From: Bacilli bacterium
GTDB lineage: Bacteria > Bacillota_I > Bacilli_A > RF39 > UBA660
Direction of reading: 5' to 3'
NCBI GenBank assembly: GCA_017511805.1
Contig: JAFWJA010000002.1
Location: forward strand, 1-64,000
Length of the DNA stretch: 64,000 bases
A program made the position numbers and the translations under genes. Shown here piece after piece: positions 25,967 through 40,400 of the stretch. The notes under the pieces were generated by a model. It did not search any database. It saw only the letters and a list, made by a program, of their open reading frames with translations, and had not been told where the DNA came from. The stretch's first letter is position 1; each line of letters starts with the position of its first letter.

Positions 25967-28222
25967 TTGAAATTAAAATTTAGAGCGGAGAAAAAAGACT
26001 TTGTTGCTTTTGGTATAGTAGCAGTTTTTGTACTAGTTGTACTAGCAATAACTATATCAAATGTTCAATCTTTAATACAAGAAGGTGTTCCTACTGGTTT
26101 AAATATATTTAGTAATATGAGTGGGAATACTATAACACTAACTATAGTTTCATGGTTAGTAGTAGTAGGTGTTGTATTTGGTTCGTCATCTTCATATTTC
26201 TTTGAAAGAGAAAAGGGAATTGGTTTTACTGATGTTCCTAAAGAAAACGGTTATTCAAGATGGGCAAAAGATAAAGAGATAATGACTGCGAAAGATGTAG
26301 TTCAAGTTCCATTTGTAGCTAAAACAGCAAAATCTGGTGGTGTACCTGTAATATATGATAAAGCAAATGCATACATAGATGATTCTAATATGCATACTTT
26401 AGTTATAGGTGCTACTGGATCAGGTAAAACAGCAGGTGTTATTAATCCAACTATGAAAATGCTTATGAAAGCAAAAGAATCAATTATAATTACAGACCCT
26501 AAGGGTGAAATATATGAAGATAACTATAAATTATTAAAAGATCAAGGTTATCAGATAATTGTTTTAAATTTCCGTGAACCTCAAAAAGGTAGTTGTTGGA
26601 ATCCATATGACTTACCATATAAGTTCCAAAAAGAAGGAAATTTTGATAAAGCAAACGAATTATTAAATGACTTATCAACAAATATAGTTGTTGATGGACA
26701 AGGACAAGATCCATTCTGGCAAAATGCTGCAGCTGACTATTTAACAGGTTTAGGATTAGCATTATTCCAGGATGCTCCATTAGATGAAATTAATATCAAT
26801 AGTATAAATTTAATGATAAATCAAGGTGAAGAAAGATTTGGTGCATCTACTTATATGAAAGAATATTATAAGATGCAAGATCCTACATCACCAGTTGCTA
26901 TTAACTTAGCAGGTACTGTTACTACTGCAGATGAAACAAAAGCAGGTATTATGACAGTATTACAACAAAAAGTTAAAACACTTGCAGTAACTAGAAACTT
27001 ATCAGAAATGTTATCTAAAAACGATTTTGATATGGCTAGTGTAGGTGAAAAACCAACTGCATTATTTATGATAATACAAGATGAAAAGACTACATATCAC
27101 TCATTAGCAACAATATTTATTAAACAATGTTATGAGTGTTTAATATCAACTGCATATAAACATGGTGGAGCTCTTCCGGTTAGAACTAACTTCTTACTAG
27201 ATGAGTTTGCTAATATGCCTAAAATAAAAGATATTTCTACTATGGTTACAGCAGCTCGTTCAAGACATATTAGATTCACTTTTATCATTCAAAACTTTGC
27301 TCAATTAGATAAAGTATATGGTAAAGAAGATGCTCAAACTATAAGAGGTAACTGTATTAATACTATATACTTATTAACAGGAGAACTATCTGCCTTAGAA
27401 GAAATAAGTAAATTATGTGGTGATAAGATAATAAAAGTAGGTAAAGATAAAAAAGAAGAGACAAGACCGCTTGTTACAATATCAGAATTACAACGAATGA
27501 AACCAGATGAATATGTTTTAGTTCGTCATAGATGTCCTCCATATAGAGGAAAACTAAAGATGGATTATAATAGTGATTTTGGTTTTGGTGTTGGTAATGA
27601 TATATATGGTAAAGATGTTGTTTATCCACAAAGAACAATGGATGAAGTAAAGACATTTAGTATTAAAGATTTTGTTAGAGATAAGAAACAATCTGGAATG
27701 GGTAATCAAATGCCAAATATGGGTGGAATGCCATCAGGATTTGGTGGAGGAATGCCATCTCCATTTGGAGGAGCACCTGTTGGACCTACATCACCTAGTG
27801 GAACATCATTATTTGGTGGAGAACAAGATATAGATGAGATTATCAAAAATATAGATAAGCAAATCGCAGCATTAGAAGCAGAAGAAAAGGCTAATAAGGA
27901 GAAAGAAGAAGCTGCTAAAGTGGAAGAAAAGGTTGAAATACCTGAAAAAGTTGAAACACCAGTTGCCGTTGAAGAAAAACCTGTTGAAATGCCTAGCATA
28001 GAGACACCGCCTGTTGTTGAGGAAAAGCCGGAATTTGAGACAATTCCAGTACCTCAAGCTAGTGAATCAGCTCCTAATGTATCTGAAGTTGTCCACAGCA
28101 ATATGGTTGATCTATCTAACTTCAAAATTAAAGAAGAAAATAATCAACAAGAGACTACTGACACTCAAGAAAAAGAAGATGATTCATATGATGATTTCTT
28201 CGATGATTTCTTTGATGAATAA
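25967..28222 (+). CDS. virD4: VirD4/TraG-type coupling ATPase
   Basis: This ~751-residue coupling protein recruits substrates to the secretion channel. Two N-terminal membrane helices (about 8-30 and 50-72) are followed by the RecA-like domain with Walker A GATGSGKTAGVINPT (about 147-161), TDPKGEIYEDN, Walker B FLLDEFANMPK (about 409) and RSRHIRFTFIIQNFAQL. All match TraG/VirD4. The C-terminal ~180 residues are unusual: Met/Gly/Pro-rich repeats, then Glu/Val/Pro-rich repeats, then an acidic end DDSYDDFFDDFFDE. That tail may dock substrates. TTG 25967 is preferred because GGAGATGAT (25954-25962) precedes it; ATG 25952 or 25958 would also be in frame. It is the last gene of the locus. Confidence 0.92.
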   Translation: MKLKFRAEKKDFVAFGIVAVFVLVVLAITISNVQSLIQEGVPTGLNIFSNMSGNTITLTIVSWLVVVGVVFGSSSSYFFEREKGIGFTDVPKENGYSRWAKDKEIMTAKDVVQVPFVAKTAKSGGVPVIYDKANAYIDDSNMHTLVIGATGSGKTAGVINPTMKMLMKAKESIIITDPKGEIYEDNYKLLKDQGYQIIVLNFREPQKGSCWNPYDLPYKFQKEGNFDKANELLNDLSTNIVVDGQGQDPFWQNAAADYLTGLGLALFQDAPLDEININSINLMINQGEERFGASTYMKEYYKMQDPTSPVAINLAGTVTTADETKAGIMTVLQQKVKTLAVTRNLSEMLSKNDFDMASVGEKPTALFMIIQDEKTTYHSLATIFIKQCYECLISTAYKHGGALPVRTNFLLDEFANMPKIKDISTMVTAARSRHIRFTFIIQNFAQLDKVYGKEDAQTIRGNCINTIYLLTGELSALEEISKLCGDKIIKVGKDKKEETRPLVTISELQRMKPDEYVLVRHRCPPYRGKLKMDYNSDFGFGVGNDIYGKDVVYPQRTMDEVKTFSIKDFVRDKKQSGMGNQMPNMGGMPSGFGGGMPSPFGGAPVGPTSPSGTSLFGGEQDIDEIIKNIDKQIAALEAEEKANKEKEEAAKVEEKVEIPEKVETPVAVEEKPVEMPSIETPPVVEEKPEFETIPVPQASESAPNVSEVVHSNMVDLSNFKIKEENNQQETTDTQEKEDDSYDDFFDDFFDE

Positions 28223-28230
28223 TACAAATA

Positions 28231-28256
28231 AAAAGTGCATATAATATGCACTTTTT
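28231..28256 (+). terminator. Terminator of virD4
   Basis: Stem AAAAGTGCAT/ATGCACTTTT (28231-28240 with 28246-28255) is followed by T. Confidence 0.85.
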
Positions 28257-28359
28257 TATATTTATACTGTGGAAAAAATATATACAATACCCCATTTAAT
28301 TATAATTTAATATTTTTTTGATTTTTTTTCAATAAATTATATTGTTTTTCTTTGTTTTG

Positions 28360-28368
28360 TGGTAAAAT
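28360..28368 (+). promoter_or_regulatory. Extended -10 promoter of the giant surface gene
   Basis: TGGTAAAAT (hexamer 28363-28368) is 40 bases before the start codon. A TTGTTT at 28342 is only 15 bases upstream of the hexamer. The rest of the 186-base intergenic region is T-rich without other recognised signals. Confidence 0.5.
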
Positions 28369-28408
28369 TAATGTAAATAATAAGATAAATAATAGGGTGT
28401 GAGTTTAT

Positions 28409-31400
28409 ATGGAAAAATTAAAGCAAAAGAAGTATATTGCGTTATTATTAATTACTATTTTAGTAGTTGGTATTATTAGTTTGGTTTCGTTTGGAAGACC
28501 AGATAAAAATGCAGGATTGGTAAAAGTTAGAGATGTTAATGTTAATTCTAAAGTTTTATCAAGTGTTGCAGAAACAGAAGGAGTAACATCAAAAAGTTAT
28601 GATGAAGTTGATTATGTACTTAGTTATACTTTAGATGAAATAACTGGATTAACTACTAGAGATGTAGTAATTAGAGCTAGCTTAAGTGATGAAGAATCTA
28701 GATATGCTAGATTTAAAAAAGTTAGTGGACCTAATTATAACAGTGAAGTTTCTGAATCTGGTAAAGAGATAGAAATAAATGTTAATGATGTTGAATTAGG
28801 TATTGCTCAAAGAATGACTTTAAAACTTATTATTGAAAACGCACCTAATGGAGCATCTATAAACCCTTCAATATCTGTTAAAGAAGCAACTGGAGAATAT
28901 ACTAATGCATCTATAAACCCTATAGTTGTTAGTACTAAATCTTTATCTGGTACTGTTATAGATGAAGAAGGAAATCTATTATCTAATATCGAATTAAGTT
29001 TATATGAAGGAAATATGGAAATTAAAAGAGGATATACTGATGAAGATGGTAAATTCTCATTTACTGATATATTAAACGGTTCATATAAAGTTAATGTAGA
29101 AGAAGAAATATATGAACAAATAGGAAATACTGAAGTACTAGTTACTGATGAATCAGAGGTTCAAATAAAAGTTAAGAGAGTTGAACCATATAGAATTGAA
29201 ACTCACAAATATATAGAAAAGTTAGATTTAGTAGTAGATGGTAAAGAACAACATTATACATATGATGATGCTGAAAAAGTATTAGAAACTATTAAAAAAG
29301 CAAATGAAATAAAAGGTGAAATTGAATATAAATTAGTTGTTAAAAACGAAGGTGAAAAAGCTGGAACTATTACAAGAATAGAAGATGAAGCTAGTGAAGG
29401 CTTAAAATTAAAAGAAAGTAATACTGGATGGGAAGAAGTAGATGGTAAATATTACTTTAGACCATATGAAGGTATGACTTTAAAATCAAGAGAACAAGTA
29501 GAAATAAAATTAATTCTTGAAATAGAAAGTACAAATGAAGCTAAGACTTATTTAAATAAAATGACTGCTAAAGGTGAAATATATGAAACAGTTGTTTATA
29601 TGATAAATGGTCAAAAATATAAAGAAGAAACTGTATTGCAAGGAGAAAAAGTAAGTAGACCAGAAACTACAATTGAAAACTTAAATGGTTGGTATACTGA
29701 TCAAAATTATACAAATAGATATAACTTTAATAACCCTGTTAATAAAGATTTAATCTTATATGCATATAGTAACGAAGCTAAATGTAATGTTACATTTATA
29801 GATTTTGGAACAGTATATGATGAAGTACAAATTACTTGTGGTGAAACAGTATCAAGACCAACTGATCCTAGTCATACAGGATATGAATTTGTTGAATGGC
29901 AATATAATAATAGAGGATTTGATTTTGATAATGAAATTAATAATGATATAGAACTAGTTAGCTATTATAACTTAATTGATTACAGATTAAGATATAACTA
30001 TAATAATGGTACATTACCTGAAGGAGTAACAAATCCAACTTCTTATAATATTGAAACACCAACATTTACATTAAATAATCCAGATAAACCAGGTTATAGA
30101 TTTATAGGATGGACTGAAAATGAGGGTGATACTCCTACTATAACTATGACTGTAACAAAAGGAACAACAGGAGCAAAAACATTTACAGCTAATTATGAAG
30201 TAATACCATATACAATAACTTATGATTTAGATGGTGGTTCTCTAGCAGAAGGAGTAACAAACCCAACTGAATACAATGTAGAAACACCAACATTTACATT
30301 AAATAATCCTACAAAAAGAGGATATGACTTTGCAGGATGGACAGGTACTAATTTAACAGAACCAACTAAGACAGTTACTGTTGAACAAGGAACAATGGGA
30401 AATCTATCTTATAAAGCAACATATACTCCTAAAAAATATTCGATTGAATACTCAGGTTTAACAGAGGAAGAAGAAGCGGCGTTAAGAAATCCAGAGGAAT
30501 ATACTATTGAAACAGAAACTATTACATTAGCAAATCCTAGTAACAGGGTAGATGGTGATGGAGATTTAAGCGAAATATTTGTAGGATGGACAGGAACAGA
30601 TTTACCAAATAATACTATAAATGTAACTATACCTAAAGGAAGTATAGGTGATAGAGAATTTGAAGCTCATTTTATAGCAGCTGATCCAGAAATCTATCCA
30701 ATAACATATGATTTAAAGAATGGTTCATTAGCAGAAGGAGAAACAAATCCAGATAGTTATACTAAACATACTGATACATTTACATTAAATAATCCAAGTA
30801 AGAACGGATATGAATTTAATGGATGGACAGGAACAGATTTAGTTGCAATTACTAATCCGGTTACAATAGAAAAAGGTTCAAGAGGAGAACGTTCATATGA
30901 AGCTCACTATACTCCAATTAATTATAGAATTGAATATAATTTAGATGGTGGTTCCTTAGCTGAAGGAGCAATAAATCCAACTGAATATAATATAGAAACA
31001 CCAACATTTACATTATATAATCCAAGTAAATTAGGTTATAGATTCATAGGATGGGTAGGAACAGATGTTCAAACTCCATCTGATAGTGTAACTATTGCAC
31101 AAGGAAGTACAGGAAATAGAAGTTATACAGCACAATATGAAAAAATTAAATATACAATAACTTATGATTTAGCAGGAGGATCGTTAGCAGAAGGTGTTTC
31201 TAATCCAGTAGAATACTATGTTGATTCTAACCCTATTACATTAAATAATCCAAGTAAAGAAGCTTATGATTTTGTAGGATGGACTGGTACTGGTTTAAGT
31301 GATACTACTCATGATGTAACTATTCCAACAGGTAGCATAGGAGATAGACATTATACAGCGGTATTTACTCCTACAGTTTACCATATAACATATGATTTAG

Positions 31401-34400
31401 AAGGAGGTTCATTAGCAGAGGGAGTAACAAACCCAACTACTTATACAATCGAGAGTGAAGACATTACATTAAATAACCCATCAAAAACAGATTATAGATT
31501 TGCAGGATGGACAGGAACAGAATTACAAGTAAGATCAAAAAATGTTAGTATTCCGCAAGGCTCAACTGGTGATAGAGAATATGACGCCAATTATGGAGAA
31601 AATATATTCTTAGTTAGATTTATAGTTGAGGGTGAATTATATAATACTCAATCAGTAAGAATGGGTAATACAGTATCATCACCATCTAATCCTGGTAAAC
31701 AAAAAAATATATTCTTATATTGGTCAAAAGAAAATAAACCATATAATGAAAATCCAGAACAATTTAGTTTAAGTACTCCAATAGTAGAGGATACAACACT
31801 ATATGCTATATTTCAACCAATAGATCCTCCAATAATTGAACACACACCAACATATTGGACTAATCAAAACGTAACAGTAACAATTACAACAAACTTCCCT
31901 ACAACTTATTATGAAGGAAGCAATCCGGGAGTTAGTTATTCAGGACCTTTTGAAGTAGAAGAAAATACAACAATAGCTGGTGTATCAAGTGTTAATGGAA
32001 TTTATTCTGATACAACAGTCCATCCAATAACTAATATAGATAAAGTTAATCCTATAATTCAAAATTTAAGTGCTAGTTCAGTTACTTCAACATCTTTTAA
32101 TGTTGACGTATATGCCTTAGATGATTTATCTGGTATAGCTAGTATAACTTTATATAAAGATGGAGATGTAGTAGGAACTTATACATACCCAGATGATGGA
32201 ATAAATGATAGAGTAGATTCATTTACATTAACTAACCTTGAAGGTGGACAAACATATATCATTAAAGCTATAGCAACAGATAGAGCAGGTAATATAAGTG
32301 CTGCAGTAGAACAACCATTTGAAACTGGTGAACCAATAGTAGCTAGAATAATTGGTGAAAATGGACAAATGTGGCAAGAAGAAAACTACATTAACTTTAG
32401 TTCATTACAAGCCGCTATAGAATATGATGATTGTGTTAATACACAATGTACAATTCAAATGGTAACAGGAACTTATGAGTCAAATGTTATTTTAAATGGA
32501 CAAGATATCACATTAGATTTAAATGGACAAATAGTAAGAGGAACTATAGCTGATTATACTATTCAAAATAATGGAAATTTTATTCTTATAGATTCAAATG
32601 AAAATAATGCAGGTATACTATATAATGGTACAGGCTCTTCATTAGTTAATAATGATGAATTTGCAACTATTACTTTAGGTGAAGATGATGTAACTGTATC
32701 TATTACTCAACCAAGAGTAGTAGGAGCAGCTTATGGTGTTAATAAAGCTTCAGGAACATTTAATTTCTATGATGGTTATATTGAAGGAAATTATGCTATA
32801 GGTGGAAGAGTAGATGATACTCCAGATTCTTATAGTGCAAGAGTTTCTTCTACAGTAAATGCTGAATCACATATTAAACAAAAAGCTATTTTAAATAGAA
32901 TTGAAGATGCTGAAGCTAGAATAGGTTCAACATATTATACAAGATTATATGATGCTATTAATGAAGCTAATTCAGGAAATATTAGTGAATCTTCTGAAAT
33001 AGAATTATTTAAAGATACAATAGAAACTCCAGGTGATTATGGATTCTCTTATAATGGATTATCTATAGTACCAGATGATGAACATATTGGAGAATCTTAT
33101 TCAGTAATCCCAATAGATTTAACTGAAACAAACTCATCTAGATTAGTTTCAATAACTTATAAATACTATAATATAAGAACAGAAGATGAAGAAACAGAAA
33201 CAGATATTATATCAACTTATTATTCTGATTATCCATCCTCTCTTGAAATATTAGCGGATTCTGCATTTTATAGTTTTGATGATTTATCATATTATTCTGA
33301 AGATAGACGTGTTATATTACCAGAACCTTCTTCATTACCAGTACAATTAACAGAAGACGATCTAAGTCTACATAGTACTCAAATAACTTTATCTGGTGGT
33401 AAAAAATATAATTTATATTTAAAAGGAAATGTAGAAATTGTAGATATTTCTTATGTTACAAATGTACCAACAGAATTAGATGAAATATCTGAACTTAAAT
33501 ATACTGATGGTTCAAAAATATATGGATTTGATTATGATCCAGAAACTCAATCATTTAGATCAAACAATAATTATAAAGATGGTACTATAGCATTCTCTCA
33601 ATTTGAAGTTGATTTAACTCATAGAGAGGATCATGAAATAAGTTTAACTGCTACTTTAGATACTTATGCAGGCAGATATGATTATGCTTTGGTTATTGTT
33701 TCAGAAAAACCAACACCTGTTGATTATGTTTCTTCACAATCTTATTCTGCTTTAGCAGCTATAACAGGTGGTTCTAGTTATGGTCGTGGTCCACAACCAA
33801 AAGCACCTGAATATGAATTTGGACCATATACTTATAGTAAGACTTTAACAGGTGGTAAAAAGTATTATGTTCAAATGTATTATGCTAAAGTAAATAATAA
33901 TATGCCAGAGGAAGTATATAAAAACTATGGCGTAAAAGATGAATTTGTAATTAGTAATATTGTTATTCATTCAAAATCTATTCCAAATACAGGTGAGTAT
34001 GATGTACTTACAGATTTTACTTCATATAATGATGACGGTACAAATATGTATACTGGTACTAATTGGAATGATAATACTCCATATGTTCAAAAATCTAGTA
34101 TGGTATATGGGCAAGAAATAGATTACTTTTTACCAATAGATTTAACTAATGAAAACTATGATTATATTTTAACTTATAATCAATATAATAATATTTCATC
34201 GGCAAATTATTCATATTTAACAGATAATGATAAAACATTACCATATGAATATTTTAATGCAGATAAAGAAAAAGCAATATTCTTTGAAAATAATGATCAA
34301 AATTATAATATTTCAGGTCAAAATTCAACAAATTGGCATGCATCAAGTGTTTTATTAGAAAAAGGTAAGAAATATTATTTCCACTATGCTGCAAAATGTT

Positions 34401-37400
34401 TACAAAGTAGTTGTTCAAGTGCAGAGTGGGGAAGAACAACGTTAAAACAAGCTGGGCAACCAGTATTTACTCTAGGTAGAACTTTTGTTAATCATGGTAC
34501 AGAAGGTTCTCCAAATTATACAGTAGTTGATTCAGATGAAGAGAGTTTAAGATTTGTTGATTCACAAGCAAATAACTATGTACAATTTAATAATGAATTA
34601 TGGAGAATTATAGGTGTATTTAATACAGAAGATGCCAATGGTGATGTTAAACCTAGAATAAAAATTGTTAGAGCTAATTCAATAGGAACTGGTTCATGGG
34701 ATGTAAGTCATTCAACTACAAGTGGAGCTGGTACTAATGACTGGACTAAATCAGATTTAATGATGAATTTAAATCCAGGTTATGAAGAAAATAGTATTGA
34801 AAACCCAACTATATTAAGTGAAAAATATTCACATACTGCTAATATTAATGATAATGGTACTAAATTATCAAATTATGGTGATAATTGGGGAAATGCTAAT
34901 ATTACTGGTACTGATAGAGGAGATACTTCAAAAGCACATGTTGTTTCATTCCCAGGAGCAGAATCAATCCACGTAAAAATAATATATGGTGGAGAATCTA
35001 ATTACTATGACTGGGTTTGTATGTGGGAAGGTAGTCATCCAGATTATACTGCATATAGTAATTATAGTTCTTCATTAACAGGTAAACTTGGTGGAGGAAG
35101 TAATAATGTTGTAGAGTATGATATAACTGGTGACACAGTAACATTCTCATATAGATCTGACGGCGGTGGTTATGGTAACGGTTATGGATATTATGCAGTA
35201 ATAACTAAGAATGGTTCTACTGAACCAGTAACAAGCGCTAATGTAAATAATAGTTTATATTGGAATAAAACAAATGGTTATTGTTATAAAAATGCAACAA
35301 CTATTCAAGAATGTAATTTTAGCAGTAATGGTATAGCTGAAGAATATAGAGACTATATTGATGAAGTAAAATGGGATATAGGTAAGAAAGCAGATTCTAC
35401 ACCATTAAGTTTTGCTGAATTATTTGAATTAGAAGAATCTGACCAATGGCTAGGGAAAGTAGGATTACCTAATTTATCTGATATATTCTATGCATCAGGT
35501 GATTATAAACCAAAGAATCAAGGAACACCAACAAGAGAAAGTTGTTTAAATAATGGTATGGCAGATGGTTCTTGTATTACTACTAATAACTGGTACTATA
35601 ATATGTTTAAGAATGCAACAGCATGGACTATTATGGGAAGTACACAAGATCCACCTGGATACTTAATACATGTATATCCTTATAATTCAAGTAGTATTAC
35701 TAGTAGTATTGTTTCATCAACATCTACTTATAATATAAATCCAGTTGTTTATTTAGACACTAAAGTATATATAACAGGAGGATCTGGTTTAAGTAAAGAT
35801 CCATATACTATTGCTTTAGGTAATAGTGATAATGAAGAAATAGATAATTATTATGGTTTAGTTCCAGTAGAAGAAGAGGATGAAGGTCCAACTATTGGTT
35901 ATATATCAGCTGACTCAAGTGATTATACTAAACTAAGAAATTTAAATTCTTATGGATTTGATTATGACCCAGAAACTCATACATTCACAAGCCAAAACTT
36001 CTTAGATTATGGTACTATTGCTAATACAACAGTTGAAATTGATTTAACTGATTCTATATCATTAAAGAATCTTTATATTAAAACAACAGGTCATTATACA
36101 TATGAAGGATATATAATAATAAATGAAGATCCTGAACCAATACCACTTTCCATAGGTATGTCTTCAGATTATAGACCTTCTGTTCAAAATTCTTCTTGTT
36201 CTGCAGGATTTAATTGTAATATTACTAGCTGGGATACTGTAGTTCCATTACAACCTGGTAAAAAATGGTATGTTCACTTATCATATATCAATTTTGAAAG
36301 TGAAACTTATTATGGTAATTCAATGTCAGTTCAATTAAAACTAGATCAAAGTACTTATGATTATGAAACTCTATCAAAAAATATTGATATAAATAGAAAT
36401 GAAGATGTAGATACTGTACAAATATTAAAAGATATTAATGCGAATTATTATTTAACTATAGATAAAGAAAAGAGCGTTATATTAGATTTAAACGGATATA
36501 ATTTAAGAGCATCTTCTTCTGGTTCTTTCATTAGAAACAAAGGTGAATTTGAAATTATAGATACAAAAGCAGATACAACTCCAGGTTCTATAGTAACAAC
36601 TTCAGGTAATGTAATTACTAATGCAAATGGTGGTAATGTAAAACTTACAACAGGTATTATTGAATCAAATTCAAGTAATTATGGTGTACAAAATGTTGGT
36701 ACAATGGAAGTAGGTGAAGATTTCACTATTAATGGTGGAACAGCAGGTATATATAATAAAGGTACTATTGATAATTTATCTGGAACAATTACTGGTAAAA
36801 TTGGTATTGATAACTATGGTACAATTAATGACATGGATAATGTTACTATTACAGGTACAGAAACATCAGGTATTACTAATGTTGATAAAGTTTCAGGTGC
36901 AACAATAAGTGCTCCTAACGGAACTGCAATAAACTCACAAAAAGTAAACAATGTAGAAGTAACAAATACAAGTATAAGTGATAGTAGATATGGTATAATA
37001 GCCAATACAATTACTAAACTAGAAGACGTAAATATAGATACTGATTATATAGCAATAAAAAGTGGAATGAATGATGATAATCTAGTTGTTGATAATGTAA
37101 ATGTTTCTAATAGTATGGTTTCTCTTGAATTATTATCTGGTGAGTTAACTATAGATGATAATTTTGATATGACATATGATGGAGCAATAGTCAATAGAGG
37201 TAAAATGACTATTGATACAGATAAAAATGAAATTACAAAAGAATCAAGTTTGTATTATTCTTTAGTAGGTAATGATGCATATGCATGTTCTAATTATCAA
37301 ATTGCTAATTTCAATGAAATGGAAATAAAACAATTACCAGCAAATAATAATATGCTAATATCAAATTCAGCATACTTAACAGGTAGCAATTTTGATGCAA

Positions 37401-40400
37401 GAAGTGTTGTAACTTGTATTGATGGTACAACTAAACCAAGTACTACTACATTAAATAATGTTAATACAAGCTTAAGTTCAAGAGATAAATATCCACATAA
37501 TCCAGCTTCTACCACAATAGTTAATGGTGGAAATATAAAAAGTGTGACAAATTCTTCTATAAACTTTACATTAAATAATGTTACAGTAGATAATGGTGAT
37601 TCAACATCAAATGTTATTGAAAATAATGCTAACATAGTTATAAATGATTCAACAGTTAATGGAAAAATAAGTAGTGGTAATAATGATAATAGAATAGATA
37701 TTACAAATTCAACTACAGGCGAAATAACTTCAGTTGGACCATTAAATATTTCAGATAGTACAGTTGATGGATTAGTGTTAGGTACTACTCCAAGTTCATC
37801 ATCTAATATTACCTATATAACAAATAATTTAAATAACTCTACAGTAACAGGAAATATTGAAAATAGAAAGACTTCAATATTAAATATACCAGATTCAAAT
37901 GTAGATACTATTTCTAATATGGGTACAATTGTTCTTGGTGTTAAAGAAACACCAGTTGGACAAGAAAATCCAACAACAGGAGCATTTATTAATGATGGAG
38001 ATTTGAAATTCTATGATGGTGTTATAACTAGTGAAGATCCAAATCCTGTTTCAGGAAGTGGCGGAATAGTTGATAAAGCTGAAGGCTATGATATTGTAAC
38101 AGATCATGTAGATGATAAATATAATATGTATTTATCTAATGATAATGCAGTATGTAAGATAGGAAATGTTACATATCCATCTATTATGGCTGCGATTGAT
38201 AGTATCGAAGATCCAACTGTAGAAACAAAAATCGATGTAATTAAATCACATGATACAGCTGAAAAAATAGTTAATACTAAGAATGTAGTTATTGATTTAA
38301 ATGGTTATACTGTGCATACATATAGAAATGATTTTATAGAAAATTCAGGTACTATGAGTGTAATTAGTTCAGGAGAAGCTGGATCTATGATTCATATGAA
38401 TCATGGTAATACAGAATCAACTAATCAATTAGCATCATATTCTACAATAGTAAATACTGGAACATTTAATGAAAATGGTATTCTATGTTATTCATTATCA
38501 TTAATAAATGAAAATAATGGTATTGCTAATTTAAATGGTGGTTTCTTCTATAAAGTAACAAATGCTAATTTAAATAGATATAATGGTTCTTTTATTTATG
38601 CTGACTATAGTAATACAAGAGCAGAAATAAATGGAGTTACATTAGTAGCAGTAGAAAACCATGGATATGCTCATATCACAGGTTCTGCAGTTCATACTGT
38701 TGTAAACGAAAAAGATTTATTATTAGAAAACAATGTTGTATTAAATTCTTTCTATTATACATCTGTTATAAATAAGAATTCTACAGAAAATATATTCTGT
38801 AATAATAATAATTGCCCTGCAAATGAAGTATGGATTAAATCTGGTAATTATATGTCAATTCAACAAGATTTATCAAGTGTTTATGACACATATAGATCTG
38901 CTATAGATCAAAAAATCAAGATAGGATCAGATACAACTACAGTAGATGTACTTGATTATATATATCTTGAAAAAGGTTCTGTAGATATGGTAAATACATC
39001 AGTATATGGTGCATATAATACTTCAACTTCAACAGTTTATGTTTCAGGAGATTCTTCAATTAGAAGTTCGATTATAAAAGTAGATACAACTGATAGAACT
39101 GGTACTTCTAAAGACTTTACCACTCTAAAAACTGATTCTAATACTGTAACTCTAAGTGGTACTACTATTGAATGTAGAAATAGTTATAACAAGAGTTGTA
39201 ATGGTGTATACGGAAGCGTAGTAATGGATAATTCAACTATTGATGTATTAAAGAAAGGTATAGAAGGATACCGCATAACTATGAATAGTGGAAGCATTAA
39301 AGCTGACACAGCTATAACAACAACTAATACTGCTTCTATAGTTGATGGTATTATTAATTCATCATCATCAGCAATAACTTGTACTAATACAACATGTAAT
39401 ATAAATATTGGATATAATTCAGAGACAATGGGTAATCCAACTATAACTTCTACTTCTGGTGGAGGTATAAATATGTCAAAAGGTGGTACTTTGAACTTTG
39501 CTAATGGTACTATGACAACATATAGTACAGGTATTTATGGTGCAGCATATTCAACTTCATATCCATTACATATGAATATAGGTACTATTGAAATGGAAGG
39601 ATTTGATCCAAATCCAACAGTTGAAACTTCTCATTCAGCTGCAATTATGTTTGATTCAAAAAATACTAGTATTACTAGAAATACTCTTGATATTTATAAA
39701 GGTACTGTAAAATCAACTTATACTATTGCACTTTACCAATATAATGGTTTAGTTACATTTAATTTAGGAAACACTAATGATTCAGATGTTTCAAAAACTA
39801 ATCCAAGAATTGAAACAACTGCTAATTCTTCAGCAATTCAAATGTATAGTAATACATCAAATAGATTTAATTTCTATGATGGTGTAGTAATAGGTAAATT
39901 AAATAATTCTATTAATGCTACAATTAATCAAATTGAACCAAACCATTCTATAATTACTGAAACTGTTTCAAGTACATTAGAAAAGAAATATTTAGGTACT
40001 CCAAAAGTAGCTAGAATAGGTGAAACAGAATTCTATTCATTAAATGATGCATTTGAAGCAGCAAATAATGGAGATATAATTGAATTAGTTTCAAATATTA
40101 CATTTATAGATTCATATGATACTATAAATAATACTAATAAGAATTTAATACTTGATTATAATGGTTATTCAATAACTGATAAAACAACAAAAGACTTTAT
40201 TAATAATAGTGCTCAACTAGAATTAAGAAATGTTAATCATACTTCAAAAGTATCAAAGATAGTAAATACTGGTGATTTAATTTTCACAAGTGGTTCTGGA
40301 GTAGAATTAGTTAATAATACTGGAGGAAAAGTAACAGTTACAAATGGTAATGTAAAACTTACAAATAACGGACGTGCCGATATTCAAGGTGGAACAATAT

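Noticed and set aside
14489..28257. Complete ICE or plasmid integration
   Set aside because: No relaxase, integrase, tRNA-end duplication or direct repeat flanking the locus was seen, so a full mobile element was not called.
28257..28408. RNA gene or riboswitch before the giant gene
   Set aside because: The 150 bases are AT-rich without convincing paired structure beyond the virD4 terminator.
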